From positions 34,453-98,452 of the forward strand of contig NZ_JWAJ01000097.1 of NCBI RefSeq assembly GCF_001068775.1: DNA of 64,000 nt, in the 5' to 3' direction. The notes beneath the pieces are model-generated. The model searched no databases. It was not told the DNA's origin and was given only the letters and a program-made list of their open reading frames with translations. Every line of letters begins with the position of its first letter. The stretch's first letter is position 1. Made by a program: the position numbers and the translations under genes. Shown here in pieces: positions 8,857 to 18,513 of this stretch. The DNA is from Streptococcus pseudopneumoniae (GTDB lineage Bacteria; Bacillota; Bacilli; Lactobacillales; Streptococcaceae).

Positions 8857-10410
8857 TTATTTTAATTTGTAAAGTTTAAAGTCTTTGAATTCACTTTGAA
8901 CTGGTTGGTAGCTTTCTGCTAGAAGCTGTTCCACTTCCGTCCAGAGAGCTGTTTTGGTATTGACCACAATCACTTTAGGCTGATTATCGCGTAAATCATT
9001 GACAAGTTTGCTACGATTTGCATCAAGGCCAGTATATAATTTTGGTGATAGCAACTGACTAGCTGCTAAACGTTCACTAGTCTTATAACCATTAGCAAGA
9101 TCATCCCATATATAAATACGATCGGTTGCCTGCGTTTGTCCTTTAACCATAGTTTCCATACGAGCACGTTCTTGATATTGTTCTGAGTGAAGAACATAAC
9201 GGGCTACCAGAGGAGCCAAAAATAGGTAGGCCAAAGCTAAAACTGGCAAATAGACATTACCCTGAAGAAATACTGCCAATATTGAGGGTACTTCTCGATG
9301 TTTTCTACGACGATTAGCTCCTTCTAATTTCCCAGTTCGAATATGAGTCAATAAAAGAATGGACAAGAAAGGAAGAAACTCAGCTAGACGACTTCCATGG
9401 ATCGGTTCGGTAGAGAAAATTTCTAAACAAACTAACAATAGGATTGCTACTGAAGCAAAAATGGATAAGACGTATTGCTTGGTTGGTTTAGACTGGAAGA
9501 GTCCTGTAAATACGAGCCTTAATCCTCCAAGACCAATTGTTAACAATCCATAAAAAAGGAGGTTGTCCAGTAAGGCTGGATTGGACATAAATTTCAAACT
9601 ATCTACTGGATAGAGGATCTGACTGATAGCGTTCCCAAAACTCCCATTATAAGCCGTATAGTAACCAATTGGATAAAAGAAGAGCGAGAATCCAAGACCA
9701 GCTGCAAAGAATTGATAGAGCCCATGAACAAAGCGACCACGCCCAATATTAAAGGCTAACAAAGCAAAGAATAAGACTAGAGCATATAAAGTTGTGACGA
9801 GAGGGGCGAAGAAAAATGCTAGAGCCAGGCTAATCCCAATACGCACGAAACCTTTGTCATGATTATACTCTACCAAATACCTAGTTACTAAACTGAGAGC
9901 GTAAAACAGGAATGGAAGGGCCAAAATAGTGGCATAGCCACCGCCAAAGCTAAGTCCTCCAGCAAGAAGATAAAAGATGGTCAACACTTGTTGCGACTGC
10001 TTGTTCTCCTCCGTCAAGGTATAAGTTGAACGGAAAAGAAAAATCCCAGCACCCACTAGAGCAAGCCAAGTAAAGGCGGCAAACAAAATACTACCCTTGC
10101 TTAGATACTGTAAAAAGTAATAGAGAAGACCACTCGTTCCAAAATAGTCTGTGTAGATATCTCCCCCCTGGTGCATAGCCCATCCGATATAAAAATCTTG
10201 TGCCTGCTCTGGGCTAGTTAGTCCTAGCAAGAAAGGAAGAACTACAGATACAAGTACAACTAGAGTGCTCCAGATTAGGATCTTAAATAATGGTAAGGGA
10301 GCAAATGAACTTGGTTCATCCTCGAAACGCTCCTCTCTCCCAACTAAATCATCCTGAATTCCCGTCCAAGATGGAGTTGGTTCCTCTTCTAATCTGCCAT
10401 ATACGTTCAT
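8857..10410 (-). CDS. Polytopic membrane protein, GT-C glycosyltransferase-like
   Basis: This 517-residue protein has about ten to twelve hydrophobic segments after a short acidic cytoplasmic N-terminus. The first extracellular loop, GGDIYTDYFGTSGLLYY, resembles the acidic loop of GT-C enzymes (the PMT/ArnT type that uses lipid-linked sugars). The C-terminal ~90 residues form a soluble domain with strand-like segments (DRIYIWDD, PKVIVVN). I infer a membrane glycosyltransferase or sugar-modifying protein acting outside the membrane; substrate and exact family are unknown. The start at 10410 has AGGAG seven bases upstream. Confidence 0.65.
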   Translation of the reverse strand: MNVYGRLEEEPTPSWTGIQDDLVGREERFEDEPSSFAPLPLFKILIWSTLVVLVSVVLPFLLGLTSPEQAQDFYIGWAMHQGGDIYTDYFGTSGLLYYFLQYLSKGSILFAAFTWLALVGAGIFLFRSTYTLTEENKQSQQVLTIFYLLAGGLSFGGGYATILALPFLFYALSLVTRYLVEYNHDKGFVRIGISLALAFFFAPLVTTLYALVLFFALLAFNIGRGRFVHGLYQFFAAGLGFSLFFYPIGYYTAYNGSFGNAISQILYPVDSLKFMSNPALLDNLLFYGLLTIGLGGLRLVFTGLFQSKPTKQYVLSIFASVAILLLVCLEIFSTEPIHGSRLAEFLPFLSILLLTHIRTGKLEGANRRRKHREVPSILAVFLQGNVYLPVLALAYLFLAPLVARYVLHSEQYQERARMETMVKGQTQATDRIYIWDDLANGYKTSERLAASQLLSPKLYTGLDANRSKLVNDLRDNQPKVIVVNTKTALWTEVEQLLAESYQPVQSEFKDFKLYKLK

Positions 10411-10454
10411 TCATTCTCTCCTATGTTTTAATTTGTTCTAGTATATCAAAAAGT

Positions 10455-10589
10455 CTAAATCTTGTCAGCCTGTGGTGGCCATTTGTCTAACTTTTGACAG
10501 AGACTAGCGAAGCGTTCAATCTCATAAAAACGATGATAGGAAGCATTTTTATAGTGGTCTAAAAAATTTTTTTCTTCTACCGTCAGCAT
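10455..10589 (-). CDS. Small conserved protein, 44 residues
   Basis: This short frame reads MLTVEEKNFLDHYKNASYHR and continues FYEIERFASLCQKLDKWPP. A strong GGAGG lies seven bases before the ATG at 10589. Another ATG six bases upstream is too close to the ribosome binding site. The sequence is amphipathic and helical, without signal peptide or membrane segment. It lies 45 bases before the GT-C-like gene in the same direction. I do not recognise a domain. The strong start signal and non-random composition support a real gene. Confidence 0.65.
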   Translation of the reverse strand: MLTVEEKNFLDHYKNASYHRFYEIERFASLCQKLDKWPPQADKI

Positions 10590-10678
10590 GGTCATTCCTC
10601 CTTTTCTCTTTATTCGAAAATGGAGGACGATTCTATCAAAAAAGCTGAATTCCCAAAAGAGAATTCAGCACTTTATCT

Positions 10679-12595
10679 TTAGTCAGCCTTTTTTTCTAAA
10701 TTTTTTGAAATGCTTCGATTTTTACCTTCCAGATACACCATAAGAATGGAGATATCTGCTGGGTTAACCCCAGAAATACGACTAGCTTGACCGATAGTTT
10801 CCGGATTGATGAGTTTGAACTTCTGGCGAGCCTCAGTCGCGATGGAATCAATGTCATCCCAGTCGATGTTGGCTGGAATACGTTTTTCTTCCATGCGTTT
10901 CATCTTGGCAACCTGATCCATGGCTTTTGAGATGTAGCCTTCGTACTTGATTTCTGTTTCAATCAATTCGATAATCTTGTCATCTAACTCTTCAGCAGCA
11001 GGTCCAATAAAGGCTACCACATCTTGGTAAGAGACTTCTGGACGACGGAGGAACTCCTTGGCAGTGACTGCATCTGTCAATGGTTTGAAGCCCATTGCTT
11101 CAACCTTAGCATTGGTTTCCTCGACTGGCTTGAGTTTGATGCTATCCAAACGCTTCATCTCATTGTCAAATTGATTTTTCTTAATTTCAAAACGAGCCCA
11201 ACGTTCATCATCTACAAGACCAATCTCGCGTCCCATCTCAGTCAAGCGCATATCGGCATTATCATGACGGAGAATGAGGCGATATTCAGCACGACTGGTC
11301 AAGAGACGGTAAGGTTCAATGGTTCCCTTGGTCACCAAGTCATCAATCATAACCCCGATATAACCGTCACTGCGCTTCAAAATTAACTCAGGCTTACCTT
11401 GGATTTTCAGAGCCGCATTGATACCTGCGATAATCCCTTGGCCTGCTGCCTCTTCGTAACCAGATGTACCATTTGTCTGGCCAGCTGTGAAAAGCCCTGA
11501 GATTTTCTTGGTTTCCAGAGTCGCACGCAACTGGTGTGGTAAGACCATATCATACTCAATGGCATAACCAGTTCGCATCATTTCTGCATTTTCCAAACCT
11601 TTGATAGAATGCACCAGCTCACGCTGGACATCCTCAGGCAGACTGGTTGAGAGGCCTTGCACATAGACTTCCTCTGTATTGCGCCCTTCTGGCTCAAGGA
11701 AGAGTTGGTGGCGTTCCTTGTCTGCAAAGCGCACAATCTTGTCCTCGATTGACGGACAGTAACGAGGCCCTACTCCCTTGACCACACCTGTAAACATAGG
11801 CGCACGGTGGAGGTTGTTTTGGATAATCTCATGGCTGGTACCATTGGTATAGGTCAACCAGCATGGCACTTGGTCCTTGACATAGTCCTCATCACGTGAA
11901 GTGTATGAGAAGTGATTTGGCGCTTCGTCTCCTGGCTGAATCTCTGTCACATCGTAGTTGATAGAGGAAGCCTTGACACGTGGAGGCGTCCCTGTCTTGA
12001 AACGACCGATTTCGAGCCCCAGTTCCTTGAGATTGTCAGCAAGGTTAATAGAAGCTAGGCTGTGGTTAGGACCTGACGAGTACTTGAGGTCTCCGATGAT
12101 GATTTCCCCACGGAGGGCTGTCCCTGTCGTCACGATAACGGCCTTGGCAGCGTACTCTTGATGGGTCGCTGTACGCACACCGACAACCTTGCCATCTTCT
12201 ACTAAAATCTCATCAATCATGGTCTGGCGAAGAGTGAGATTTTCTTGATTTTCAACCGTTTTGCGCATTTCCTTAGAGTAAAGCTCCTTGTCAGCCTGCG
12301 CACGAAGAGCTCGAACTGCTGGACCTTTCCCAGTGTTAAGCATCTTCATCTGGATATAAGTCTTGTCAATGGTCTTAGCCATTTCTCCACCGAGAGCGTC
12401 GACTTCACGCACAACAATTCCCTTGGCAGAACCACCGATAGAGGGATTACATGGCATGAAAGCCAACATTTCAATGTTGATGGTCGCAAGCAAGACCTTG
12501 CAGCCCATACGGCTAGCTGCTAGAGATGCTTCTACCCCAGCGTGTCCCGCACCGATAACTATAATATCGTATTCTTCAGTAAAATTATAAGTCAT
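10679..12595 (-). CDS. mnmG: tRNA uridine 5-carboxymethylaminomethyl modification enzyme MnmG
   Basis: MnmG (GidA) works with MnmE to install cmnm5U at the wobble uridine of tRNAs reading split codon boxes. The 638-residue protein has the FAD-binding GxGxxG motif ([13 protein letters not shown], near residue 15), the family signature [14 protein letters not shown], and the later [18 protein letters not shown] motif. The length is normal. Its start overlaps the end of the NUDIX gene by 11 bases. mnmA, which thiolates the same nucleotide, lies 1.5 kb upstream in the same direction, so this region groups wobble-uridine modification genes. Confidence 0.97.
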   Translation of the reverse strand: MTYNFTEEYDIIVIGAGHAGVEASLAASRMGCKVLLATINIEMLAFMPCNPSIGGSAKGIVVREVDALGGEMAKTIDKTYIQMKMLNTGKGPAVRALRAQADKELYSKEMRKTVENQENLTLRQTMIDEILVEDGKVVGVRTATHQEYAAKAVIVTTGTALRGEIIIGDLKYSSGPNHSLASINLADNLKELGLEIGRFKTGTPPRVKASSINYDVTEIQPGDEAPNHFSYTSRDEDYVKDQVPCWLTYTNGTSHEIIQNNLHRAPMFTGVVKGVGPRYCPSIEDKIVRFADKERHQLFLEPEGRNTEEVYVQGLSTSLPEDVQRELVHSIKGLENAEMMRTGYAIEYDMVLPHQLRATLETKKISGLFTAGQTNGTSGYEEAAGQGIIAGINAALKIQGKPELILKRSDGYIGVMIDDLVTKGTIEPYRLLTSRAEYRLILRHDNADMRLTEMGREIGLVDDERWARFEIKKNQFDNEMKRLDSIKLKPVEETNAKVEAMGFKPLTDAVTAKEFLRRPEVSYQDVVAFIGPAAEELDDKIIELIETEIKYEGYISKAMDQVAKMKRMEEKRIPANIDWDDIDSIATEARQKFKLINPETIGQASRISGVNPADISILMVYLEGKNRSISKNLEKKAD

Positions 12596-13016
12596 TTCTT
12601 AACCTTTCAAAAATTTCTCGTAAATAAGGAACTAACTTCTCCTCCTCTAGAGCTTGAGCCATAGTAACCCATTTAAAGTGCGTATGCTCTTCAGGATCTA
12701 ATCTGATAATTGGCTTCTCCCCAACCCACTCTGCTTTATAAACTAAGCGAGTAAAGACAGTATCCTTAGTGGTATCCAGTTGACTATCTTCGTGAAGAAG
12801 TTTGAGCGAACTGCTGTCTAGCCTAACTCCCGCTTCTTCAACACATTCTCTAAGAGCTCCATCTCGCGGAAGTTCACCCTTTTCAACCCCGCCACCAGGA
12901 ATATCCCAGTAAGTTGGATAAACGTTGGGTTGTCCTCTTTTAATTTCCGAACGCTGAATGAGCAAATAATCACCACCACTATGAACAAGCACATGGGCAA
13001 TAAGCTTAACCATCAT
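12585..13016 (-). CDS. NUDIX hydrolase
   Basis: This is a 143-residue NUDIX-fold pyrophosphohydrolase. The box is complete: GGGVEKGE, then seven residues, then RECVEEAGV, with the metal-binding glutamates present. The substrate cannot be predicted. The start is either of two adjacent ATGs (13016 or 13013); GGAAAG suits the second slightly better. The 3' end overlaps mnmG by 11 bases, implying translational coupling. Confidence 0.9.
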   Translation of the reverse strand: MMVKLIAHVLVHSGGDYLLIQRSEIKRGQPNVYPTYWDIPGGGVEKGELPRDGALRECVEEAGVRLDSSSLKLLHEDSQLDTTKDTVFTRLVYKAEWVGEKPIIRLDPEEHTHFKWVTMAQALEEEKLVPYLREIFERLRNDL

Positions 13017-13024
13017 TTTCTTTC

Positions 13025-13480
13025 CTATTCTTCAAGATGAATGTGTCTTAGTTGGCCGTTCCAAGCTGGCAAAGCTGTTTTTAAAAAGGCTGGAACCAGC
13101 TGGATATTCTGGAGTTTATCCAAATCAATCCACTCACAGGGCTGCGTTTTTTCATCTTCCTGCATGGTCAACGGTGCATCCTCAAGTAAGTCCACCAGAT
13201 AATGAAACTCGATATTGTGATAATAGACACCGTCTTGTTCAAAACGATTTTCAACTACAAAAGCTAGTTGCCCAGCTTGAGCTTTGACACCCAGTTCTTC
13301 CCTCACTTCACGCACTACCGCGTCTTCCGTTCTCTCATTGACTTGAATCGCACCACCAATAGTGTAATACTTGCCCTTGTCTTGGGTAACTAGAAGCTTG
13401 TGATTTTGGACAATCAAGGCTGTCGCCCGAACTCCAAAAACCGTATGTTCTACTTTTGTCCGAAAGTCTTGTTGAATCAT
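13025..13480 (-). CDS. NUDIX hydrolase
   Basis: This second, distinct NUDIX protein of 151 residues has the box GGAIQVNE, seven residues, then REVREELGV. It shares little else with its neighbour, so the pair is not a recent duplication. I recall a MutT/NUDIX gene next to mnmG in pneumococcus, matching this position. Substrate unknown. It is separated from the downstream NUDIX gene by eight bases and from the SseB-like gene by a 150-base gap. Confidence 0.88.
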   Translation of the reverse strand: MIQQDFRTKVEHTVFGVRATALIVQNHKLLVTQDKGKYYTIGGAIQVNERTEDAVVREVREELGVKAQAGQLAFVVENRFEQDGVYYHNIEFHYLVDLLEDAPLTMQEDEKTQPCEWIDLDKLQNIQLVPAFLKTALPAWNGQLRHIHLEE

Positions 13481-13630
13481 CTTTTTTCCTTTCCTCTAAA
13501 CGACACAAAAACAGTCAAAACTCCAAAGAAGTGCAGGACAAAAAAGCCTGCAACATCCATGAGCTTTGACCATCATTTCTATTGCTTTTATTATTGTAGC
13601 AAATTGAGAAAATTTGTCAATCTAAATGTA

Positions 13631-14068
13631 CTATGATTGGCGAATTGCTTCAAAAGCTCCTTTGTCAATCTCAACTGGGTCAGAAAAGGCATCCAGAACA
13701 ATCCCTCTCACAGGAAGACTCTCCATCCCTTCCGCAGCAAACAAACAGTCCGTAAGAGGCAATTGCAACCAAGAAAATCGGTCATAATAGTCCTTGGGGA
13801 TGTCCTGAATTTCTAAGAAGCAAGGATAAAAGTAGTCATCTCCCTTTTGCAGAATATCCGGTTTTAGGCGAGCACCTTCTTGTTCGTCACTCTCACCCAT
13901 CAGATAAGGATTGAAGGGAACCCAGACTCTAGCTTGCTTCAATTCCTTAAACAAGGCCTCTATCGACTCTGTCGTTTTCTCCCTCAAATACTCTTTTTTA
14001 TAGTCCGAGAGAGTCATTGACTTCTCTTTTTTAGCCGTTTTTTTCTTAAAAAACTGAAACATTCTCAT
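13631..14068 (-). CDS. SseB N-terminal-domain-like protein
   Basis: This 145-residue cytoplasmic protein has a lysine-rich start (FFKKKTAKKEK). It is followed by a pattern resembling the SseB N-terminal domain: a helix, the strand ARVWVPFNPY, YFYPCFLEIQDIP, and a closing IVLDAFSDPVEIDKGAF. The function of such domains in Firmicutes is unknown. It follows mnmA by 15 bases, so the two are probably co-transcribed. The family call is from pattern memory. Confidence 0.6.
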   Translation of the reverse strand: MRMFQFFKKKTAKKEKSMTLSDYKKEYLREKTTESIEALFKELKQARVWVPFNPYLMGESDEQEGARLKPDILQKGDDYFYPCFLEIQDIPKDYYDRFSWLQLPLTDCLFAAEGMESLPVRGIVLDAFSDPVEIDKGAFEAIRQS

Positions 14069-14083
14069 TCCTCTTAGAAACTC

Positions 14084-15273
<1,190 letters not shown>

Positions 15274-15467
15274 TTGAGCAGTTTTCATTATAACATGCTT
15301 AGATAGAGAAGACAAGGAAGATGCTGACAAACCTAGCCACCTCTTTTATAAATACATGAAGATAGGATACAAAAGAAATCAATTCATCCCTAAATCTCTA
15401 TTCTCTTTAAAAACTTATTTTTAAAATCAACTAAAAATGATATACTTTAATAAGGAGGAATGCGCAC

Positions 15468-15515
15468 ATGATTCCATATATACACCATCATCCCATGTGC
15501 GTAGGACTAATGTGA
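15468..15515 (+). CDS. Candidate 15-residue leader peptide
   Basis: AAGGAGG at 15452-15458 is the strongest ribosome binding site here and is placed nine bases before an ATG that opens MIPYIHHHPMCVGLM. The TGA at 15513-15515 overlaps the GTG start of the next gene (GTGA). The frame also spans an inverted repeat, CGCACATG/CATGTGCG (about 15463-15502). This layout suggests translational coupling or leader-controlled expression of the surface protein. A TATACT at 15441-15446 would give an mRNA beginning close to this ribosome binding site. No homolog is known to me. Confidence 0.4.
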   Translation: MIPYIHHHPMCVGLM

Positions 15516-16315
15516 ACAACTACAAAGATATTCTAAAATCAAAAAATACTATTTTTATTATTACACTTATTGCAGGTATTGGACTTTTGACAGGCTTAGT
15601 CCTCCATCAAGAAAAAATCCAAGCAGAGAGAGGGAACGTTGCTCTCATCAAACAACAAAAAAATCAACAAGATGTCGAACAAGTAAAAAACGCCATTAAA
15701 GACTTCAATATTGATTCTGAAACCATTATAGAAGATTGGAAAAAAATTCAAGAATTAAAACTAACTACTGATGAAGGCAAAAAGACATTAGCAGACTTTC
15801 TCGCTTCTACTACCGATAAAGTCACAAATCATTATAGTGAAAAAGCTTTGAAATTAGATATAAAGGATTCTGATAGCCAGTTTCAAGATAAACAAACACT
15901 TGAGACAGACATCACTTCCTTGCAAAAAATAATAGACATCATTAAAAACATTAATTCTGCCAGCGACCAAGCTGCTCTTGAAGAAAAGATAAAACCAATT
16001 CAAGAACTAATCTCTAAATTCCAAAAACAAGTTGAAGTCTTGACCAAAAAAGAAGAAGAAAAAACTACCCAAACAGAAACGACTACTAGAGATGCCGGAC
16101 TGGAAGCCAGCCGTTCAGAAGATAGTAGCTATATTCAAAGCTATCCAGAAACAAATGGAAGAATATCTAATTCCCAAGCACCTGCAACGGACCAATACTC
16201 AACTGATAGTGCTAGCAGTGGAGGAGATAATGGCGCTAATACAGGAGGTCAAACTGCTGATTCTTCAGGTTCTCAATCAGAGTCTAATAGCGATACAACC
16301 AATTCGTCTAACTAA
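15512..16315 (+). CDS. Membrane-anchored protein with disordered Ser/Gly/Asn tail
   Basis: I place the start at GTG 15512 (267 residues), with TAGGA five bases upstream. An in-frame ATG at 15437 would put the AAGGAGG motif inside the coding region and has no ribosome binding site of its own. The product has a short basic N-terminus, one membrane helix (IFIITLIAGIGLLTGLVL) and a charged helical ectodomain with coiled-coil character. The last ~70 residues are rich in Ser, Gly, Thr, Asn and Gln. No LPXTG motif or choline-binding repeat is present. It is probably exposed outside the cell with its N-terminus in the membrane. Family not recognised. Confidence 0.75.
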   Translation: MNNYKDILKSKNTIFIITLIAGIGLLTGLVLHQEKIQAERGNVALIKQQKNQQDVEQVKNAIKDFNIDSETIIEDWKKIQELKLTTDEGKKTLADFLASTTDKVTNHYSEKALKLDIKDSDSQFQDKQTLETDITSLQKIIDIIKNINSASDQAALEEKIKPIQELISKFQKQVEVLTKKEEEKTTQTETTTRDAGLEASRSEDSSYIQSYPETNGRISNSQAPATDQYSTDSASSGGDNGANTGGQTADSSGSQSESNSDTTNSSN

Positions 16316-16397
16316 TAATCTAGATGGCGAAATCCCATAAACTTGTAAGTCCTCAACACCAATGTTTATAATGATCTCTCATCAAATGTAAACACAC

Positions 16398-16424
16398 AAA
16401 AAGAGCCTTAAACGGCTCTTTTTT
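16398..16424 (+). terminator. Rho-independent terminator
   Basis: AAAAGAGCC and GGCTCTTTT pair around a six-base loop and are followed by a T-run. It lies about 80 bases after the surface-protein stop and is flanked by A and T tracts, so it could also act on the opposite strand. Confidence 0.85.
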
Positions 16425-16493
16425 AGGGCTCTATGATATTTGTAGTAGGTAAATTCCCTATAGATATTATGGAGCCAATTATTGATAAAAACT

Positions 16494-16709
16494 TTAGTCA
16501 TCTTCGTCTCTATAAAAATATTTTCTATACACCCTTGATAATATCAAAATTAATGCCCATATCGTACTGAGAGCTATAATAATAGAATTTATTGGATTTA
16601 TTTCAGTATGTCCAATCACTAGTCCAATAATTGGACTAGTAGACATGCTTAGATATAATAAAAATGACAAAAAATGACTTTCACCAATTCCTGCAAAAAA
16701 ATGTTTCAT
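16494..16709 (-). CDS. Small membrane protein, 71 residues
   Basis: The frame encodes two hydrophobic helices (SFLLYLSMSTSPIIGLVIG and SIIIALSTIWALILILS) followed by a basic-then-acidic tail (RVYRKYFYRDEDD). A weak GGGA lies eight bases upstream. It begins five bases after the stop of the preceding small frame, so they form a mini-operon pointing away from the Rgg-type regulator. It resembles a bacteriocin-immunity-sized protein, but no signature supports that. Unknown function. Confidence 0.55.
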   Translation of the reverse strand: MKHFFAGIGESHFLSFLLYLSMSTSPIIGLVIGHTEINPINSIIIALSTIWALILILSRVYRKYFYRDEDD

Positions 16710-16714
16710 TTTAA

Positions 16715-16882
16715 CTATCCCAATTTTACCTTTCGTCTTAATAATCCTCTAGCAAATCTATTGACTTCTCTTTTTTTGAAAAATCTTAACAATAAATTTA
16801 CTCCACTTAAAGCCACTAAAATTTCAATCGTTATAATTTCTCCAAGCGAAAAATGCAAACTGAAAAAGTTCCTGCTAAAACA
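16715..16882 (-). pseudogene. Orphan C-terminal part of an amber-split membrane protein
   Basis: After the TAG that ends the 78-residue frame at 16883, the same reading frame stays open for 55 codons to a TAG at 16715-16717. The tail reads FSLGEIITIEILVALSGVNL and continues LLRFFKKREVNRFARGLLRR, a fourth membrane helix with a basic cytoplasmic tail. Together the two parts would make a ~134-residue four-helix protein. Alternatively a TTG at 16858 could start a separate 47-residue protein (AGCAGGA lies upstream). I favour an in-frame nonsense mutation. Confidence 0.45.
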
Positions 16883-17119
16883 CTATGCTCCCATCAAATA
16901 AAGAGTCAGCAAAAATAAAACAACCGAAATTGGCAGAAAAGCAGCACGATTTGTTTTACAAAAAATGGCATAACAAAGACTACCTATCGAAAACGTCATA
17001 ATAACTTCAATAGTTATCTTTAGAGCAGGGTAATATATATTTTTAATAAAAAGAATTAAAAGGATAAAAAATACCAATGAACAAAGAACGGATTTGATAT
17101 AAAATTTTAAATGAATCAT
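16883..17119 (-). CDS. Small polytopic membrane protein, possibly truncated
   Basis: The 78-residue product has three hydrophobic segments (SLVFFILLILFIKNIYY, IEVIMTFSIGSLCYAIF, FLPISVVLFLLTLYL). It has no good ribosome binding site; the nearest purine stretch is too far upstream. It ends at TAG 16883-16885, after which the frame continues with another membrane helix. It is therefore either an independent small protein or the N-terminal part of a gene broken by one stop. The 236 bases between it and the 37-residue gene upstream contain no frame I can support. Confidence 0.5.
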   Translation of the reverse strand: MIHLKFYIKSVLCSLVFFILLILFIKNIYYPALKITIEVIMTFSIGSLCYAIFCKTNRAAFLPISVVLFLLTLYLMGA

Positions 17120-17355
17120 AATTTATTTTTTAGATTCTACCTACTATAGATAAAATCACCTTTCTTATTTTCTTCTCATGATATCCACTTTAATGTCTTG
17201 ATTAGAACTTCTGTGAATATAAATATGGTAAATGAAAAATCAGGATTCTAACTAAAAGCAATTGATGAAATAAGCAAATCTTACAGCAAATTAAATTTAT
17301 CCAGAAGCTCTCATGTAATGATTTTAAATCCTAATGAATCTAACCAATGCAGATT

Positions 17356-17469
17356 TTATTTTGACAGTAGTTCTATAACAACTCTAAATAACACTGGGGT
17401 TGCTAGAATCAAAATAACCCCTGCCACAAAGACAATGATTACCCGAAATAGATCTTTATTTTTACGCAT
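17356..17469 (-). CDS. 37-residue single-helix membrane peptide, divergent from Rgg
   Basis: An ideal GGAGG, eight bases before ATG 17469, opens a frame reading MRKNKDLFRV, then IIVFVAGVILILATPVLF, then RVVIELLSK and stop. It has a basic N-terminus, one hydrophobic helix and a short amphipathic end. It is divergent from the Rgg-type regulator, 129 bases away. Rgg2/3 regulators often have a divergent short hydrophobic peptide gene, but those are usually 20-25 residues and end differently. A pheromone-precursor role is therefore only a hypothesis; a small membrane protein is the simpler reading. Confidence 0.6.
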   Translation of the reverse strand: MRKNKDLFRVIIVFVAGVILILATPVLFRVVIELLSK

Positions 17470-17516
17470 TGAAACAACCTCCAATCTATTATTTTCTAGC
17501 TACATGATACCTCTTA

Positions 17517-17544
17517 TTTACTTTCTATATTCTTATGATACAAT
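17517..17544 (+). promoter_or_regulatory. Promoter of the Rgg-type regulator
   Basis: TTTACT (17517-17522) and TACAAT (17539-17544) are separated by 16 bases, with an extended -10 TG at 17536-17537. It lies 54 bases before the regulator start, in the intergenic region shared with the divergent 37-residue gene. Confidence 0.55.
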
Positions 17545-17598
17545 ATATTTAATAGAATTCTATTTACTGTTAACTTTTTTCACGAAAAGGAGGAAATC

Positions 17599-18462
17599 AT
17601 GCGCTATGATTTCGGGAAAGTATATAAAGACATACGTGAGTCAAAAGGATTGACACAAGAAGAGGTCTGTGGAAATAGCCTTTCAAGAACCAGCCTTTCC
17701 AAGTTTGAAAGTGGCAAGGCAACTCCCAAATATGAAAACATGGAGTTTCTTCTCCGTCAAATCAATATGAGTTTTGAAGAGTTTGAATACATCTGCCATC
17801 TCTATCAGCCAAGCCAGCGAACAGAAATCATGCAAACCTATCTCAATACGAGTTCCATCTTTGGTACCAGTAGTCTAGTCAACTTATTTGAAACATGCCA
17901 AGACTATCTCAAGGTCCATCACGATCTCCCTATAGAGGAAATCAGAGATATGCTGGAAGTTGTTATTTATATCCGTCAACATGGAACAGGACAGCTTTCA
18001 ATCCAAGTGGAACAAACGGTCAAAAAGCTTTGGGAAAAAATTGAAAAACAAGATACATGGTATGAAGGTGACCTAAAAATCCTCAATACCATACTTTTTA
18101 GCTTTCCCATCGAACACCTCCACCTCATCACTGAACAAATCTTGCAGCGCTTGGAAGAATATAAAAACTATCGACATTTATATGAATTACGAATGACAAT
18201 CCTACTCAATCTGTCCACCATTTACTTGTACAATCAAGATAAAAATACCTGTCAACAAATCTGTTACACCTTACTAGAGGATGCCAAGAAAAAGAAAAGA
18301 TACGATATTTTGGCAATCACTTATGTTCGAATAGGTATTTGTACTAGTAATGATCATCTTATTCAAAAGGGCTTCTCCCTTCTGGAGTTAACTAATGAAA
18401 CCTCAATGCTATCTCACCTCAAAAAGGAAGTAGAGACCTGTTATCAAGCAAAGGAAATATAA
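17599..18462 (+). CDS. Rgg/GadR/MutR-family transcriptional regulator
   Basis: The 287-residue protein has an N-terminal XRE-type helix-turn-helix (about residues 5-60: IRESKGLTQEEVCGN and SRTSLSKFESGKATP). An all-helical domain of about 220 residues with the Rgg C-terminal pattern follows. In streptococci such proteins sense short peptides and control neighbouring bacteriocin, transporter or pheromone genes. A strong AAAAGGAGG precedes the ATG. The closest potential targets are the divergent small membrane genes. The peptide ligand is not identified. Confidence 0.85.
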   Translation: MRYDFGKVYKDIRESKGLTQEEVCGNSLSRTSLSKFESGKATPKYENMEFLLRQINMSFEEFEYICHLYQPSQRTEIMQTYLNTSSIFGTSSLVNLFETCQDYLKVHHDLPIEEIRDMLEVVIYIRQHGTGQLSIQVEQTVKKLWEKIEKQDTWYEGDLKILNTILFSFPIEHLHLITEQILQRLEEYKNYRHLYELRMTILLNLSTIYLYNQDKNTCQQICYTLLEDAKKKKRYDILAITYVRIGICTSNDHLIQKGFSLLELTNETSMLSHLKKEVETCYQAKEI

Positions 18463-18489
18463 AAAAGTCGAGGAAATCCCTCGACTTTT
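18463..18489. terminator. Bidirectional terminator
   Basis: AAAAGTCGAGG and CCTCGACTTTT pair perfectly around a five-base loop, between the convergent Rgg-type gene and the LysM gene. The A/T flanks allow use in both directions. Confidence 0.9.
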
Positions 18490-18513
18490 GCATCTTATTC
18501 TGCTAGTTAGTTC

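Noticed and set aside
13482..13565. 27-codon hydrophobic frame upstream of the second NUDIX gene (minus strand, MDVAGFFVLHFFGV...)
   Set aside because: No convincing ribosome binding site and very short; its stop overlaps the NUDIX start, but I cannot support translation.
17318..17653. Plus-strand 111-codon frame ahead of the Rgg-type gene
   Set aside because: It is antisense to the better-supported 37-residue gene, overlaps the Rgg start in another frame and has no start signals.
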